Positions 35,246-44,636 are shown, counted from the first letter of the stretch. The stretch: 64,000 nt of DNA from Croceicoccus marinus (GCF_001661675.2 NZ_CP019602.1:1885501-1949500); one strand, 5' to 3'. A program made the numbers and translations. Notes: generated by a model not told the origin, from the letters alone.

Positions 35246-36715
35246 CTAGAACAATCCGGGCATCTCGATCTGCGCGACCGTCGGATTCCGCGGCATGATC
35301 ACCCGCTTGCCCAGCGATTTCGTGCCCTGCGTGCCCGCAACAAGCGGCTGGCAATAGCCGCTCTCAAGGAAAGAGGCGGCCGCAATCGTCATTTCTTCGG
35401 CGGGATTGCCCAGCATGTCCGTCAGCTCGTCATAAGCGAGGCAGGCGTTCGGCATGGTGCTGGCCATGCCCGTGTAGTAATCCGCATTGCCCGCCGCGTT
35501 CACGGTTCGGAACGTCACCGCGCGCAGGCGGTCGTCGCATTCCTCCAGATCGAAGGCATACTGGCCCACCGGCTTGCCATAGGTATTCTCGCCGATCAGC
35601 GCGGTGTTCTCTCCCGAATAGGGGATCTGCGCGTTCATGATCATTTCCGATGCCGAAGCGCTGTTGCTGGTGCCGATGAAAGCCACCTTCACCGCATCGA
35701 TCGCTCCGTCCTGGCGGCGGAAGTAATAGGTGTCGTTCTGCGATGCCTTGCTGGGCCGCAGTTCGAGCGTCGAATATTCCTCGCCCACATGGCCGGCGTT
35801 CAGCAGCTCGCTCAGCACCTGCGACGTGCGGATCAGGCCGCCGCCGTTGTAGCGCACGTCGACGATCACCTTGTCGATGCCCTGCGCGCCGAAATCGGCG
35901 AAGGCGTCGCGCAATTGCTGCTCCGCAGGCTCGATGAAGGTGCGCAGGTTGATATAGCCGTATTTCCCGATCCCGGTATCGACGATGGTCGATCCATAGC
36001 GCGGGGACAGCGGCTGGATGTCGTATTCGGCCTTGGTCACCGTGCGCGTCTGCACGGCGCCATAGCCCGTGCCGCTGACTGCCCGGAACCGGAACACGCG
36101 GCTTACGCCGCTTTCCGACGGGCCCAGCGCCTCGACCAGCGTGTCATAGTCCATTGCGGCGACATCGACGAGGTTCGAGCTTGTCGTGCCGATAGCCAGG
36201 ATCTCGGTCCCGCGGTCCATGCCCGCGGCATAGGCGGGCGCATTCTCATAGGCTTCGCGAAGGAGCAGGCGGCCCGTCTCGTCGATCACCAGAAGCGCGC
36301 CGATCCCGGCGGTCGAACCGCTTTCGTAATAGGCGTTCTCTTCCTCGATCGAGGTAAGATAGGTGAAGCCGCGGTCCTTCGATTCCTCGCGGGCGGGCGC
36401 GACCAGCGCGTCGACATAGCGCTGCACATCCGGATAATCGGACGCCCGCACGTTCTGGGCAAGAAGGTCGGGGAAAAGGTACCATTCCTCGAGCACGTCC
36501 CTGGCCCAAGCCTGACGGCTGGCCAGCGAACAGGTGATGCTGGTCGGTGTGGGCGTGGGTGCGGGCGAAGGCGACACCACGGTCGGCCCGGATGCGGAGC
36601 CGTCCCCGCCCCCGCCCCCGCCGCAGCCCGACAGGGCCAGTACCATCGCCAGCGCGCCCAGCGCATTTCCGGGCCGGGCAAGCGGCTTCCAGCGCGGTGC
36701 CGATGTCAGTCCCAT
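35246..36715 (-). CDS. S41-family (C-terminal processing-like) protease, lipoprotein
   Basis: A 489-residue protein with lipobox LSGC (Cys31), a Gly-rich then Pro/Ser/Thr-rich linker, a helical bundle (RQAWARDVLEEWYLFPDLLA), a PDZ-like part (YAAGMDRGTEILAIG) and the S41 catalytic domain. By comparison with CtpA/Prc the Ser-Lys pair is Ser354 in SNSASASEMIM and Lys381 in YGKPVGQ; VIVDVRYNGGG is the conserved strand. It probably acts in the periplasm on exported proteins. Substrate unknown. Four Cys occur in the mature part. Confidence 0.88.
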   Translation of the reverse strand: MGLTSAPRWKPLARPGNALGALAMVLALSGCGGGGGGDGSASGPTVVSPSPAPTPTPTSITCSLASRQAWARDVLEEWYLFPDLLAQNVRASDYPDVQRYVDALVAPAREESKDRGFTYLTSIEEENAYYESGSTAGIGALLVIDETGRLLLREAYENAPAYAAGMDRGTEILAIGTTSSNLVDVAAMDYDTLVEALGPSESGVSRVFRFRAVSGTGYGAVQTRTVTKAEYDIQPLSPRYGSTIVDTGIGKYGYINLRTFIEPAEQQLRDAFADFGAQGIDKVIVDVRYNGGGLIRTSQVLSELLNAGHVGEEYSTLELRPSKASQNDTYYFRRQDGAIDAVKVAFIGTSNSASASEMIMNAQIPYSGENTALIGENTYGKPVGQYAFDLEECDDRLRAVTFRTVNAAGNADYYTGMASTMPNACLAYDELTDMLGNPAEEMTIAAASFLESGYCQPLVAGTQGTKSLGKRVIMPRNPTVAQIEMPGLF

Positions 36716-36829
36716 GATGTGTCGCGATCCCTTGTGCGGGCACGCCGACATGGCCGCCCGCTGCATGACGCCATGCTATCGCTGCCGAGCTTTAATTTGA
36801 AATGAACTGGATGCAGAAATCTGTGAGGA

Positions 36830-37687
36830 TCAACTCCACGCCGCTTGCGGAGGAAGGCTCATCAGGATCGCATCGACATTGCCCCCGGTCTTCAGGCCGA
36901 ACAGGGTTCCGCGGTCATAGACCAGGTTGAATTCGGCATAGCGCCCCCGCCATTCCAGCATGCGCTGGCGGTCGGCGGCGTCCCATTCGTGGTCCATGCG
37001 GCGGCGCACGATGCGCGGATACGCGTCCAGGAACGCCTCGCCCACCGCGCGGGTAAAGGTGAAATTGGCGTCGAAGCCGGCCATGTCCCCGCAATCCAGA
37101 TGGTCGTAGAAGATGCCGCCGACGCCGCGGTGGACGCCGCGATGGGGGATGTAGAAATACTCGTCCGCCCATTTGCTGAAACGCTCGTAATAATCCGCGC
37201 CATGCGCGTCGCAGGCGGCTTTAAGCACCGCGTGGAAATCGCGCGTATCCTCTTCATAGGGGATCGGCGGGTTTAGGTCGGCCCCGCCGCCGAACCAGGA
37301 TTTCTGCGTGGTCAGGAACCGCGTGTTCATGTGCACCGCCGGGACATGCGGATTGGCCATGTGGGCGACCAGGCTGATGCCTGTGGCGGTGAAATCGGGA
37401 TGTTCCGCACTGGCGCCGTTGATCGTGGCCGCGAATTGCGGGGCGAAGCTGCCGTGCACGGTCGAGACATTGACGCCGACCTTCTCGAACACCTTGCCCT
37501 TCATCACCCCGCGCGTGCCGCCGCCGGGGTTGTCGTTGCCTTCCTCCTCGCGCTGCCATGGCGTATAGGTGAAGGCGGCGTCGCTGCCGGCCTCGCGCTC
37601 GATCTCTTCGAAGGCGGCGCAGATCCGGTTGCGTAGCGTTTCGAACCACTCGCGTGCCTGCTCGGTCTGATTTGTCCAGTCGGTCAT
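36830..37687 (-). CDS. hemF: oxygen-dependent coproporphyrinogen III oxidase
   Basis: HemF decarboxylates coproporphyrinogen III to protoporphyrinogen IX using O2. The 285-residue protein shows GGGTRGVMKGKVFEKVGVN, HMNTRFLTTQKSWFGGGADLNP, YYERFKxW-like YYERFSKWADEYFYIPHR and EFNLVYDRGTLFGLKTGG. This matches aerobic life and the aa3 oxidase. ATG 37687 (MTDWTNQ) is the start; it is divergent from pdeM by 47 bp. Confidence 0.97.
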   Translation of the reverse strand: MTDWTNQTEQAREWFETLRNRICAAFEEIEREAGSDAAFTYTPWQREEEGNDNPGGGTRGVMKGKVFEKVGVNVSTVHGSFAPQFAATINGASAEHPDFTATGISLVAHMANPHVPAVHMNTRFLTTQKSWFGGGADLNPPIPYEEDTRDFHAVLKAACDAHGADYYERFSKWADEYFYIPHRGVHRGVGGIFYDHLDCGDMAGFDANFTFTRAVGEAFLDAYPRIVRRRMDHEWDAADRQRMLEWRGRYAEFNLVYDRGTLFGLKTGGNVDAILMSLPPQAAWS

Positions 37688-37734
37688 GGCGAGAGCGCTT
37701 GCCAAACTGCGGGGATCGCGGCAATAGCAAGCGC

Positions 37735-38460
37735 ATGGTTCCCGTTTCGTTCGCATCCATGGAATTCGCCGGCCAGGAATGGCGCATGGTCGCCGATGCC
37801 CGGGGCGGCCGCGCTCTGTACTGGGAGCGGGAAAATGCGCTGATCGTGGCCGATCTCCATCTTGAAAAGGCCAGCTTCTATGCGCGCAGCGGCCAGATGC
37901 TGCCCCCCTATGACAGCCGCGAAACGCTGGAGCGCGTGGCGCAGGCGGTGCGGGCGACCGGCGCGCGGCGGGTGTTCACCCTGGGCGACAATTTCCACGA
38001 TGCGGCCGGACCCGCCCGGATGGAGCCGCATGCGCGCGGCATGCTGGATGCGCTGACCCGCGCGCTCGACTGGGTGTGGGTGACCGGCAACCATGACGAA
38101 AAGCATGGCGAGGCTGCCGCCCCCGGCGGTACGCAGGTCGATGAGATGGAGGTTTCGGGCGTGATGCTGCGGCATATCGCACGGCCCGACGAGACGAGGC
38201 CCGAACTGTCCGGCCATTTCCATCCCCGGTTGCAATTGTCGCTGCGCGGGCGGAGAATCGTTCGGCCCTGCGCGGTGGTGGCCGAGGGGAACGGGCAGAC
38301 CGGCGGGCGCATGGTGCTTCCTGCCTGCGGCGCGCTGACGGGCGGCATGGATGCGGGCGATCCCGCAATCGTGTCGGCGCTGCAGCCGGCCCGCGCGATC
38401 GAGGCGGCGGTTCCGGCGGCGGGGCGCTTGCTGCGATTCCCGCTGTGGCGTGCGGCCTGA
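37735..38460 (+). CDS. pdeM: PdeM-type metallophosphoesterase
   Basis: The 241-residue protein has the calcineurin-type metal motifs in order: VADLHLEK, LGDNFHD, VTGNHDE and SGHFHPR. The pattern and the early RALYWERENALIVADLHLEKA match the PdeM family, found beside the Lhr-like helicase and DNA ligase of a DNA-repair cluster. Here no such partner is near. ATG 37735 is used; an ATG 24 bases later is possible. Biochemical role: a small phosphoesterase or nuclease, inferred. Confidence 0.85.
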   Translation: MVPVSFASMEFAGQEWRMVADARGGRALYWERENALIVADLHLEKASFYARSGQMLPPYDSRETLERVAQAVRATGARRVFTLGDNFHDAAGPARMEPHARGMLDALTRALDWVWVTGNHDEKHGEAAAPGGTQVDEMEVSGVMLRHIARPDETRPELSGHFHPRLQLSLRGRRIVRPCAVVAEGNGQTGGRMVLPACGALTGGMDAGDPAIVSALQPARAIEAAVPAAGRLLRFPLWRAA

Positions 38461-38725
38461 TCGGCGCGCCGAACCGCAGCAGGCTTGGATTCGGGCCGCG
38501 CCGTTCCTATTTTCTGCAGGGCCTTCGCGGAACGCACCATCCGGTGCCGAGTTCTCTCTTTATAAAAATCCCGATTGGGGATAAGAGCGCCCGCTGAGGT
38601 TTCCATCCGTCACGCTTTCAAAAGCCTGGCGGAGATTTCCGCGACTGCCCGATGATCCGCGTCACGCGGCTGGCGGCAGTGGCGTTCTAGTTTTTGGTAT
38701 AGAGGCAATCGAAGGAGAAGGCCCC

Positions 38726-39268
38726 ATAGCACGTCCACCTCGTCGCAGTTTGCAACCGCCGGTCAAGAGCGGGCCGCGATATAATAATTTCATTCAGGTC
38801 GACAAGGTTCGCGTCATCGATGGCGAAGGCGAGAATCTCGGGGTGATGTACACGCGTGAGGCTATCGAACAGGCGGCCGAGGTAGGGCTGGATCTGGTCG
38901 AGGTATCGCCCAATGCCGATCCGCCGGTCTGCAAGTTCCTGGACGTCGGCAAGTACCGGTACGAGGCCCAGAAAAAGGCCAATGCCCAGCGCAAGACGCA
39001 GAAGACGCAGGAACTCAAAGAGATCAAGATGCGTCCCAACATCGATGATCACGATTACGACGTGAAAATGCGTAACGTGAACAAGTTCATCGAGAATGGC
39101 GACAAGGTGAAGCTGACCCTGCGCTTCCGCGGGCGTGAATTGTCGCACCAGGAACTGGGCATGAACCTGCTGAAGCGCGTGCAGGAAGACGTCGAGGAAA
39201 TCGCCAAGGTCGAGGCCTATCCCCGCATGGAAGGCCGGCAGATGCTGATGGTGCTTGCTCCCAAGTGA
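38726..39268 (+). CDS. infC: translation initiation factor IF-3, probable AUA start
   Basis: IF-3 keeps the 30S subunit free and checks start codons. The protein shows the whole IF-3 N-domain ([24 protein letters not shown]...[23 protein letters not shown]), linker ([18 protein letters not shown]) and C-domain ([18 protein letters not shown]). Upstream of the conserved part no ATG or GTG exists before an in-frame TAA at 38699. ATA at 38726 lies 8 bases after AGGAG, whereas TTG 38750 has no Shine-Dalgarno. A rare start suits the known self-control of infC (AUU in E. coli). From ATA the protein has 180 residues. Confidence 0.93.
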   Translation: MARPPRRSLQPPVKSGPRYNNFIQVDKVRVIDGEGENLGVMYTREAIEQAAEVGLDLVEVSPNADPPVCKFLDVGKYRYEAQKKANAQRKTQKTQELKEIKMRPNIDDHDYDVKMRNVNKFIENGDKVKLTLRFRGRELSHQELGMNLLKRVQEDVEEIAKVEAYPRMEGRQMLMVLAPK

Positions 39269-39296
39269 ACCGTTCGAACACGTTTTGGTAACCATC

Positions 39297-39317
39297 GCTC
39301 CCCTAGCATCGGGGAGC
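39297..39317 (+). promoter_or_regulatory. hairpin hiding the ribosome site of the next gene
   Basis: GCTCCCC (39297-39303) and GGGGAGC (39311-39317) pair perfectly around a 7-base loop. The right arm is the GGGGAG Shine-Dalgarno for ATG 39319, just one base further on. The stem could also serve as a weak terminator for infC, but no T tract follows. Confidence 0.6.
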
Positions 39318-39318
39318 A

Positions 39319-39984
39319 ATGGCATCGGAATGGTTTCTTTCACCCGATTGGGACGATGAGGCGCGGGCGGATTTCCGCCTGCGCCTTTCGCAAGCCCGCG
39401 AGCAGCGACGTTATTACCTGGGACAAAAGGCGGCCGCGATCGCCGACCGGCATCCCGAGGCCGCCATCGCGCTTTATGACGAAAAGATCGCCGCCGCAGA
39501 GTACGAGGACGAGATCGTCCCCGCCCTGCACGCGCAGGCCATGATCCATTTCCGCGCGGGCGATCACGAGGCAATGTTCCATGCCTTCGAGCGCGCGATC
39601 GAGGCAGGAGGCGAGTTTACCGCCATCGCGGCGATCACCGATTATTGCTCGGCAGTCGGGCTGCTGCGCGACGAGAGCCGCTATCGCAGCGCGCTGGACT
39701 GGCTCGACAAGCTCGATTCGCGGGCGATCGCGCAGCTGGGCCATCCGTTCGTGGGCTTTGCCGCCAGCGCGGCGCGTGCCTTCATCTGCTGGCAGACGGG
39801 CGAGCGCGAGCTGGCTGCCGATGCCGCGCGAGAGGCTTTGGAAATGTCGATCAGCGATGACCCGATGCCCGGCCTGCCCTGCATGGGCAGCGCGCCCAAG
39901 CCGCCCAGCCCGGTCCATGACCGCCTTTTGGTGATCGCGGGTTTGTGGGACGAGGATAATCTGGGCCCCGCGCCGCTGGCCTGA
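39319..39984 (+). CDS. helical-repeat (TPR/Sel1-like) protein of unknown function
   Basis: A 221-residue soluble protein, helical throughout. Helix pairs such as PEAAIALYDEKIAAAEYEDEI and HAQAMIHFRAGDHEAMFHAFERAIEAG look like divergent TPR units, suggesting a protein-binding role. The end is Pro-rich (GSAPKPPSPVHD). No catalytic motif. It follows infC by 50 bases in the same direction, with its ribosome site inside a hairpin. I do not recognise the family. Confidence 0.7.
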   Translation: MASEWFLSPDWDDEARADFRLRLSQAREQRRYYLGQKAAAIADRHPEAAIALYDEKIAAAEYEDEIVPALHAQAMIHFRAGDHEAMFHAFERAIEAGGEFTAIAAITDYCSAVGLLRDESRYRSALDWLDKLDSRAIAQLGHPFVGFAASAARAFICWQTGERELAADAAREALEMSISDDPMPGLPCMGSAPKPPSPVHDRLLVIAGLWDEDNLGPAPLA

Positions 39985-39988
39985 TCGA

Positions 39989-40534
39989 TCAGCCTTCGGG
40001 GTGCCCGTGCCAGCTGCGCCGCTCTTCCGCCGCGCGCAGCACTTCATAGGCCAGTTGCAGCTTGTGGAATTCCCTGGCCGCCGCTTCGTCGCCCGGCTTC
40101 ACGTCGGGATGGACTTCCTTCGCCTTTGACCGCCACGCTTTCTTGATGGCGGCGAAGTCGACGTCATATTCCAGTTCCAGCACGTCGAGGGCGTTGATCT
40201 CGTCCTTGCTGCGCGAACCGTCACCCGACCCGCCCCAGCCGTAATGCGACGCGGTCTTGTATCCGGCATTGGTCGAACGTTCGCTCGCCGCGCGGGCGGC
40301 GGCTTCCTCGGCATCGAGGCCGGCGAAATAGTCCCAGCCGCGATTATATTCGGCGGCATGCTTTTCGCAGAAATACCAGCGGTCGGGATTGTTGGGAGAT
40401 TTGGGAGCGGGACAATTGCCCGGCTCTTCGCAGCCATGCCGGTCGCACAGCTTTACCGTCTGCGCGTCGCGCCCGGCTTCATAGCCGCGCCAGCGCGGGA
40501 AACCCCAGTCCATCGATCGACCCGAACGTGCCAT
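39989..40534 (-). CDS. J-domain (DnaJ-like) protein
   Basis: A 181-residue protein with a C-terminal J domain: LDVLELEYDVDFAAIKKAWRSKAKEVHPDVKPGD with the HPD motif, then FHKLQLAYEVL. The N-terminal 90 residues hold Cys/His pairs (LCDRHGCEEPGNCP and WYFCEKHAAEYNRGWDYF) that could bind zinc. J-domain proteins drive Hsp70 (DnaK) ATPase; the N-terminal part probably picks the client. Convergent with the helical-repeat gene, 4 bases away. Confidence 0.88.
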   Translation of the reverse strand: MARSGRSMDWGFPRWRGYEAGRDAQTVKLCDRHGCEEPGNCPAPKSPNNPDRWYFCEKHAAEYNRGWDYFAGLDAEEAAARAASERSTNAGYKTASHYGWGGSGDGSRSKDEINALDVLELEYDVDFAAIKKAWRSKAKEVHPDVKPGDEAAAREFHKLQLAYEVLRAAEERRSWHGHPEG

Positions 40535-40615
40535 GTATTATGCGTTACAGTGTCGATCGCCGGGGGTCGAGGGGCGATCCGCCGAAAGGGTTCGACGAAC
40601 CGCCCACTCGAGGAG

Positions 40616-41131
40616 TTACTGGACGGTGACGGTCACGGCGCGGCGGTTCTGCGCCCATGCCTGCTCGTCCGAACCCATCGCCATCGGGCGTTCCTTGCCA
40701 TAGCTCACGACATTGACGCGGCCGGGCTGGATGCCCAGGCCCACCAGATAGTTCTTCGCGGCATTGGCGCGGCGCTCACCCAGGGCGAGGTTGTATTCGC
40801 GGGTGCCGCGTTCGTCGGCATGGCCTTCGATCGTGACGCGCGTGTTCGGGTACTGCTGCAGCCAGCGAGCCTGGCTCTGCAGCGTGGCCATGTCGGCGCT
40901 GTCGACGTTGTAGCGGTCGGTGTCGAAGAAGATGCGATCCGACGAGACCGAGGCCATGAAATCTTCCTGGCTGCCGGGGACGGGGCCGCTGGGCGCGGGC
41001 GTCGCGGTCGGCGCCGGCATCGGGGTCGGTTCGGGCGGCAGTTCGTCAGGCGTGGACTTGCAGGCGCCCAGCGCAAGCGTGCTGGCGGCAATGAGCAGGA
41101 CGACGGACTTCTGGCGGTTCAAGAGCGACAT
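40616..41131 (-). CDS. pal: peptidoglycan-associated lipoprotein Pal
   Basis: Pal is an outer-membrane lipoprotein that binds peptidoglycan and TolB to keep the envelope joined during division. Lipobox LGAC (Cys24), a Pro-rich linker, then the OmpA-C domain with NVDSADMATLQSQARWL, VTIEGHADERGTREYNLALGERRA and the closing basic strand. 171 residues. It ends the tol operon; no cpoB/ybgF follows here. Confidence 0.97.
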   Translation of the reverse strand: MSLLNRQKSVVLLIAASTLALGACKSTPDELPPEPTPMPAPTATPAPSGPVPGSQEDFMASVSSDRIFFDTDRYNVDSADMATLQSQARWLQQYPNTRVTIEGHADERGTREYNLALGERRANAAKNYLVGLGIQPGRVNVVSYGKERPMAMGSDEQAWAQNRRAVTVTVQ

Positions 41132-41242
41132 TGAAAATGCTCCTTCTGATGACCTGCGGACATGTCTCGCAGGGGGCGGTCTGGACTATGGTGACCGTGC
41201 GCACGGCCCCTACGAACGCACGGTGATGACAGGATAACGCAG

Positions 41243-42601
41243 TTAAGGCAAAACCGGTCCCCACGCAGGGTCGGAAGCATCTTCCGGCGTTTCCAGCTTG
41301 CGCAGATGGCGACCGGTCAGATCGACCTGCCACAGCGAAGTTTCCCCCGTGTTCTTCGTCGTGCGGAAGAACTGGATGATGCGGCCATTGGGGCTCCAGG
41401 TCGGAGCCTCGTCCTGCCACGCATTGGTCAGGTGACGCATGTTGCCGCCCGACGGGCTCATCACCGCGACGCGCAGGTCGCCCGCGATGTGGGTAAAGGC
41501 GATCTGGTCGCCGCGCGGGCTCCATTCCGGAGTCGCCGCGCGGCCCCCGAAGAAGGTGATGCGGCGCTGGTTCGATCCGTCCGCGTCCATCACATAGACC
41601 TGCTGGCTGCCCGAACGATCCGATTCGAACACGATGCGGCGGCCGTCGGGCGAATAGGATCCGCCGATGTCGATGCCGGGGCTGTCGGTCAGCCGCACCG
41701 GCGAACCGCCACCGCCGGCCGGGACGCGGTAGATGTCGGTATTGCCCGCGATCGCCATCGAATAGAGGATATAGCGCCCATCGGGCGACCAGCGCGGCGC
41801 GAAGGTCGGGTTGCTGGACTGGGTGACCAGCGTCTGGCGGCCCGACTGGATGTCATAGACATAGATGCGCGGATTGCCGTCCGAATAGGACAGATAGGCG
41901 ATCTTGGAATAATCGGGCGAATAGCGCGGGGTCAGCGCGCTGCTCGAGCCGCTGGTGATGAAGCGGTGGTTCGCGCCGTCCGAATCCATGATGGCCAGAC
42001 GCTTGCGGCGGTTACCCTTGGGCCCCGTCTCGGCGATATACGCAATGCGGCTGTCGAAGAACGGCTCCTCGCCCGACAGGCGCGAATAAATCATGTCGGC
42101 GCATTTATGCGCGGCGCGGCGCCAGTCGGCGGGCGCGACGACATAGCCTTCGCGCACCAGCTCGCTGCCGAGCTGGACGTCGTAGAGATAGCAGCCCACC
42201 GTCAGCTGGTTGTTCGCAGCGGAAGTGACATAGCCATGGACCAGCATGTCGGTACCCAGCGGGCGCCAGCGGCCGAACTGCGGATTGGTCGCCTCGGAAA
42301 AGGCGATCGTGGGCAGGCGGTCGGGACCGACCGGCTTGAACAGCCCATTGTTCTGCAGGTCGGCGGTGATGATGCGCGCCAGTTCCACGCCCAGCTTCGA
42401 TGTGGTCTGCGGCGCGGCGGGCGTGGGCTGGTCGCGGTCGGTCGGAAAGGCGGGAATGGCGATGCCCAGATCCTGCCACTCGCTTTCGTCGGACACCGAT
42501 CCGGTCAGCCCCCCGGTGTCCTGCGCGGCGGCAGGCATGGCGGCCATGGCAAAGGCGGCAGCGATCAGGCTGACGAACTGGGGCCGGTGAGCTTTGAGCA
42601 T
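41243..42601 (-). CDS. tolB: Tol-Pal system protein TolB
   Basis: TolB is the periplasmic beta-propeller of the Tol-Pal system. The 452-residue protein has a signal peptide ending PAAAQDT, an N-terminal alpha/beta domain, and five or six WD40-like PD40 blades, each with the wording P.WSPDG.. (for example FAPRWSPDGRYILYSMAIAG and PEWSPRGDQIAF). ATG 42601 is chosen, two bases after the tolA stop... the gap to pal is 111 bp, which may hold an extra pal promoter. Confidence 0.97.
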   Translation of the reverse strand: MLKAHRPQFVSLIAAAFAMAAMPAAAQDTGGLTGSVSDESEWQDLGIAIPAFPTDRDQPTPAAPQTTSKLGVELARIITADLQNNGLFKPVGPDRLPTIAFSEATNPQFGRWRPLGTDMLVHGYVTSAANNQLTVGCYLYDVQLGSELVREGYVVAPADWRRAAHKCADMIYSRLSGEEPFFDSRIAYIAETGPKGNRRKRLAIMDSDGANHRFITSGSSSALTPRYSPDYSKIAYLSYSDGNPRIYVYDIQSGRQTLVTQSSNPTFAPRWSPDGRYILYSMAIAGNTDIYRVPAGGGGSPVRLTDSPGIDIGGSYSPDGRRIVFESDRSGSQQVYVMDADGSNQRRITFFGGRAATPEWSPRGDQIAFTHIAGDLRVAVMSPSGGNMRHLTNAWQDEAPTWSPNGRIIQFFRTTKNTGETSLWQVDLTGRHLRKLETPEDASDPAWGPVLP

Positions 42602-42602
42602 C

Positions 42603-43451
42603 CTATAGTCTCCGGTCGAAACGGAACGCGTCCACGCGTTTCCAGCTATCGTAATATTCTGAAGGAAGATCGAAGGGCGCTGCAAGCTGCACCGCCCTGA
42701 TGGCGAGTTCGGCGTGGCGGTCGGCCTGCGCCCGGTTGGCATCGGTGATGCCCGACTGGGACACGACCTCGGGGCGGCCCGCAAGGCTGCCGTCGCGGTT
42801 CATGCGCCAGGCGAGCACCGTGACCAGCTTTTCCGAATCGACACCCTGCGGCGCGGTCCAGTGCGGTTTCAGCGCGCGCGCGATGGCAGAGGACAGCGAT
42901 GCGGCGGTCGCGGGCCCGGCGCGTTCTGCCGGCTGGTCGCGGTCCGTTCCGCTGCCGCCGGTGCCCGCCAGGAAGTCCGAGCCGATCCGGCTGCCCGTGG
43001 CGGCCTGCTGCTTTGGCGCGGGCTGCTGCTTGGGCTGTGGCGGGGCCGGCTTGGGTTCGGGCCGGCGGGCCTTGGGCTGCGGGGCGGGCGTGGGATTGGG
43101 CCGCGGCGTTGGCGCGGGGCGCGGCCGTTCGACCGGCGCCGTGGTTACGGGTACGGATTCGGGAATCGCTTCGGCGACGGGCTGGATGTCGCCAATCTCG
43201 GGCGCGACCGAAGGGGCCGGATCGGCCATGGGGTTCGGCGAGATCGATTCGAGCGCGATCTCGTCCGAGACGGTGACCGAAATGCGGTCGGGAAGCGCGA
43301 CCGGTTCCTCCGAGCTGTCCCACCACGCCAGCGCCGCGAACAGCAGCAGATGGGCGGCGACGGCGATCCCCAGACCCACGCGCTCCTCGCGCCCGAAAGC
43401 GGGCGTTTCGGGCGTTTCATAGGGTGCTGAAGCGGAACGCATGGTCGCCAT
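42603..43451 (-). CDS. tolA: Tol-Pal system protein TolA (TonB-like)
   Basis: TolA spans the periplasm and links TolQR to TolB-Pal. The 282-residue protein has one N-terminal helix (GLGIAVAAHLLLFAALAWWD), a long Pro-, Lys- and Gln-rich stretch (about 110-150) and a C-terminal TonB-like domain (VTVLAWRMNRDGSLAGRPEVV...AIRAVQLAAPFDLP). Place between tolR and tolB confirms the call. The helical TolA-II region of enterobacteria is replaced by a Pro-rich rod. Confidence 0.92.
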   Translation of the reverse strand: MATMRSASAPYETPETPAFGREERVGLGIAVAAHLLLFAALAWWDSSEEPVALPDRISVTVSDEIALESISPNPMADPAPSVAPEIGDIQPVAEAIPESVPVTTAPVERPRPAPTPRPNPTPAPQPKARRPEPKPAPPQPKQQPAPKQQAATGSRIGSDFLAGTGGSGTDRDQPAERAGPATAASLSSAIARALKPHWTAPQGVDSEKLVTVLAWRMNRDGSLAGRPEVVSQSGITDANRAQADRHAELAIRAVQLAAPFDLPSEYYDSWKRVDAFRFDRRL

Positions 43452-43454
43452 CGG

Positions 43455-43913
43455 CTATGGGCTTTCAGATGAACCGTTTGTGACCAGCGATATCTGGCGG
43501 AATCCGGCGGCGTTGAGCGCCCCCATGACCGCCACCACGCGCCCGTAGTCGAGCGAGCGATCGGCGCGCAGCACAACGGGCGGCACGTTCGTCGAGCCGG
43601 GCGGGGAAATGGCCGCCAGCCGGTCGGCGAATGCGCCCGCGGGCACCTGGTCCTCGTCGATATAGATCAGGCCCTGGCTGTCGAGCGAGACGCTGACCTG
43701 CCGATCCTCGTTATTGAGCGCGTCGGCCTGGCTGTCGGGCAGGTCGACGGGCACGCCCGCGACCAGCAGCGGGGCGGCGACCATGAAGATGATCAGCAGC
43801 ACCAGCATCACGTCGACCATCGGCGTGACATTGATCTCGGCCATGGGCGCGCGGCCGTGGCGACCGCGCCGCCCGCGCCCTCCCCCGCCGGACGATGCGA
43901 GCCTTGCGCCCAT
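43455..43913 (-). CDS. tolR: Tol-Pal system protein TolR (ExbD family)
   Basis: The 152-residue ExbD-type protein has a Gly/Arg-rich cytoplasmic start, one helix [19 protein letters not shown] with the proton-path Asp, and a periplasmic domain. [18 protein letters not shown] is the family signature. With TolQ it forms the proton-driven motor. It abuts the tolQ stop without a gap. Confidence 0.96.
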   Translation of the reverse strand: MGARLASSGGGGRGRRGRHGRAPMAEINVTPMVDVMLVLLIIFMVAAPLLVAGVPVDLPDSQADALNNEDRQVSVSLDSQGLIYIDEDQVPAGAFADRLAAISPPGSTNVPPVVLRADRSLDYGRVVAVMGALNAAGFRQISLVTNGSSESP

Positions 43914-44636
43914 CTACATCGCCTCCAGTTCGCGGCTGAGCGAGGCGTGCAGCCGGTCGGCGAAGCGGTAGAGCCGCGTTTCGTAGACGCCCACGCGGTG
44001 CGAGAAACGGTTATAGGCGATCACCGCCGGGATGGCGGCAAACAGGCCGATGGCGGTGGCGAACAGCGCCTCGGAAATGCCGGGCGCGACGACCGCGAGC
44101 GAGGTGTTGGACTGGGCGCCGATCTGGAAGAAGCTTTCCATGATGCCCCACACCGTGCCGAACAGGCCCACGAAGGGCGCGACCGAACCGACGGTGGCGA
44201 GGAAATTGAGCTGCGCCGCCAGCTTGTCGCTTTCCGCCGTGACCGCCGCGTCCATCGCCTGCGTCATGCGGGCGCGGGTGCCCTCGCGGTCGCGCACGCC
44301 CTTTTCGGTCGATGCGCGCCATTCTGCCAGCCCAGCCTCGGCCACGCTGCGCGAGGGCAGATTGCCCTCGCGGTTGGCGATCAGCGCGTCGGGATTGTCG
44401 CTGCGCCAGAAGCTCTTTTCGAAATGGCGGTTCTTGGAATCCAGCCGCCCCACCTTCATCGAGAACGAGACGATGATCGCCCACACCCAGATCGAGGCAA
44501 GCAGCAGCCCGGCCATTACCAGCTTCACCACGATCCCGGCATCGAGGAACAATTGCAGCGGATCGAGATGCGTGGGCGCGGCCACGGCGGGCGGGATCGC
44601 TGCAGACAGAATGAGGGCGGTTGCTGTCATCGACAT
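43914..44636 (-). CDS. tolQ: Tol-Pal system protein TolQ (ExbB family)
   Basis: The 240-residue protein has three helices, with the large cytoplasmic loop between the first and second, and the conserved [27 protein letters not shown] and [21 protein letters not shown] segments. It is the channel part of the Tol motor. ATG 44636 overlaps the ybgC stop by ATGA; an in-frame ATG six bases later is possible. Confidence 0.97.
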   Translation of the reverse strand: MSMTATALILSAAIPPAVAAPTHLDPLQLFLDAGIVVKLVMAGLLLASIWVWAIIVSFSMKVGRLDSKNRHFEKSFWRSDNPDALIANREGNLPSRSVAEAGLAEWRASTEKGVRDREGTRARMTQAMDAAVTAESDKLAAQLNFLATVGSVAPFVGLFGTVWGIMESFFQIGAQSNTSLAVVAPGISEALFATAIGLFAAIPAVIAYNRFSHRVGVYETRLYRFADRLHASLSRELEAM

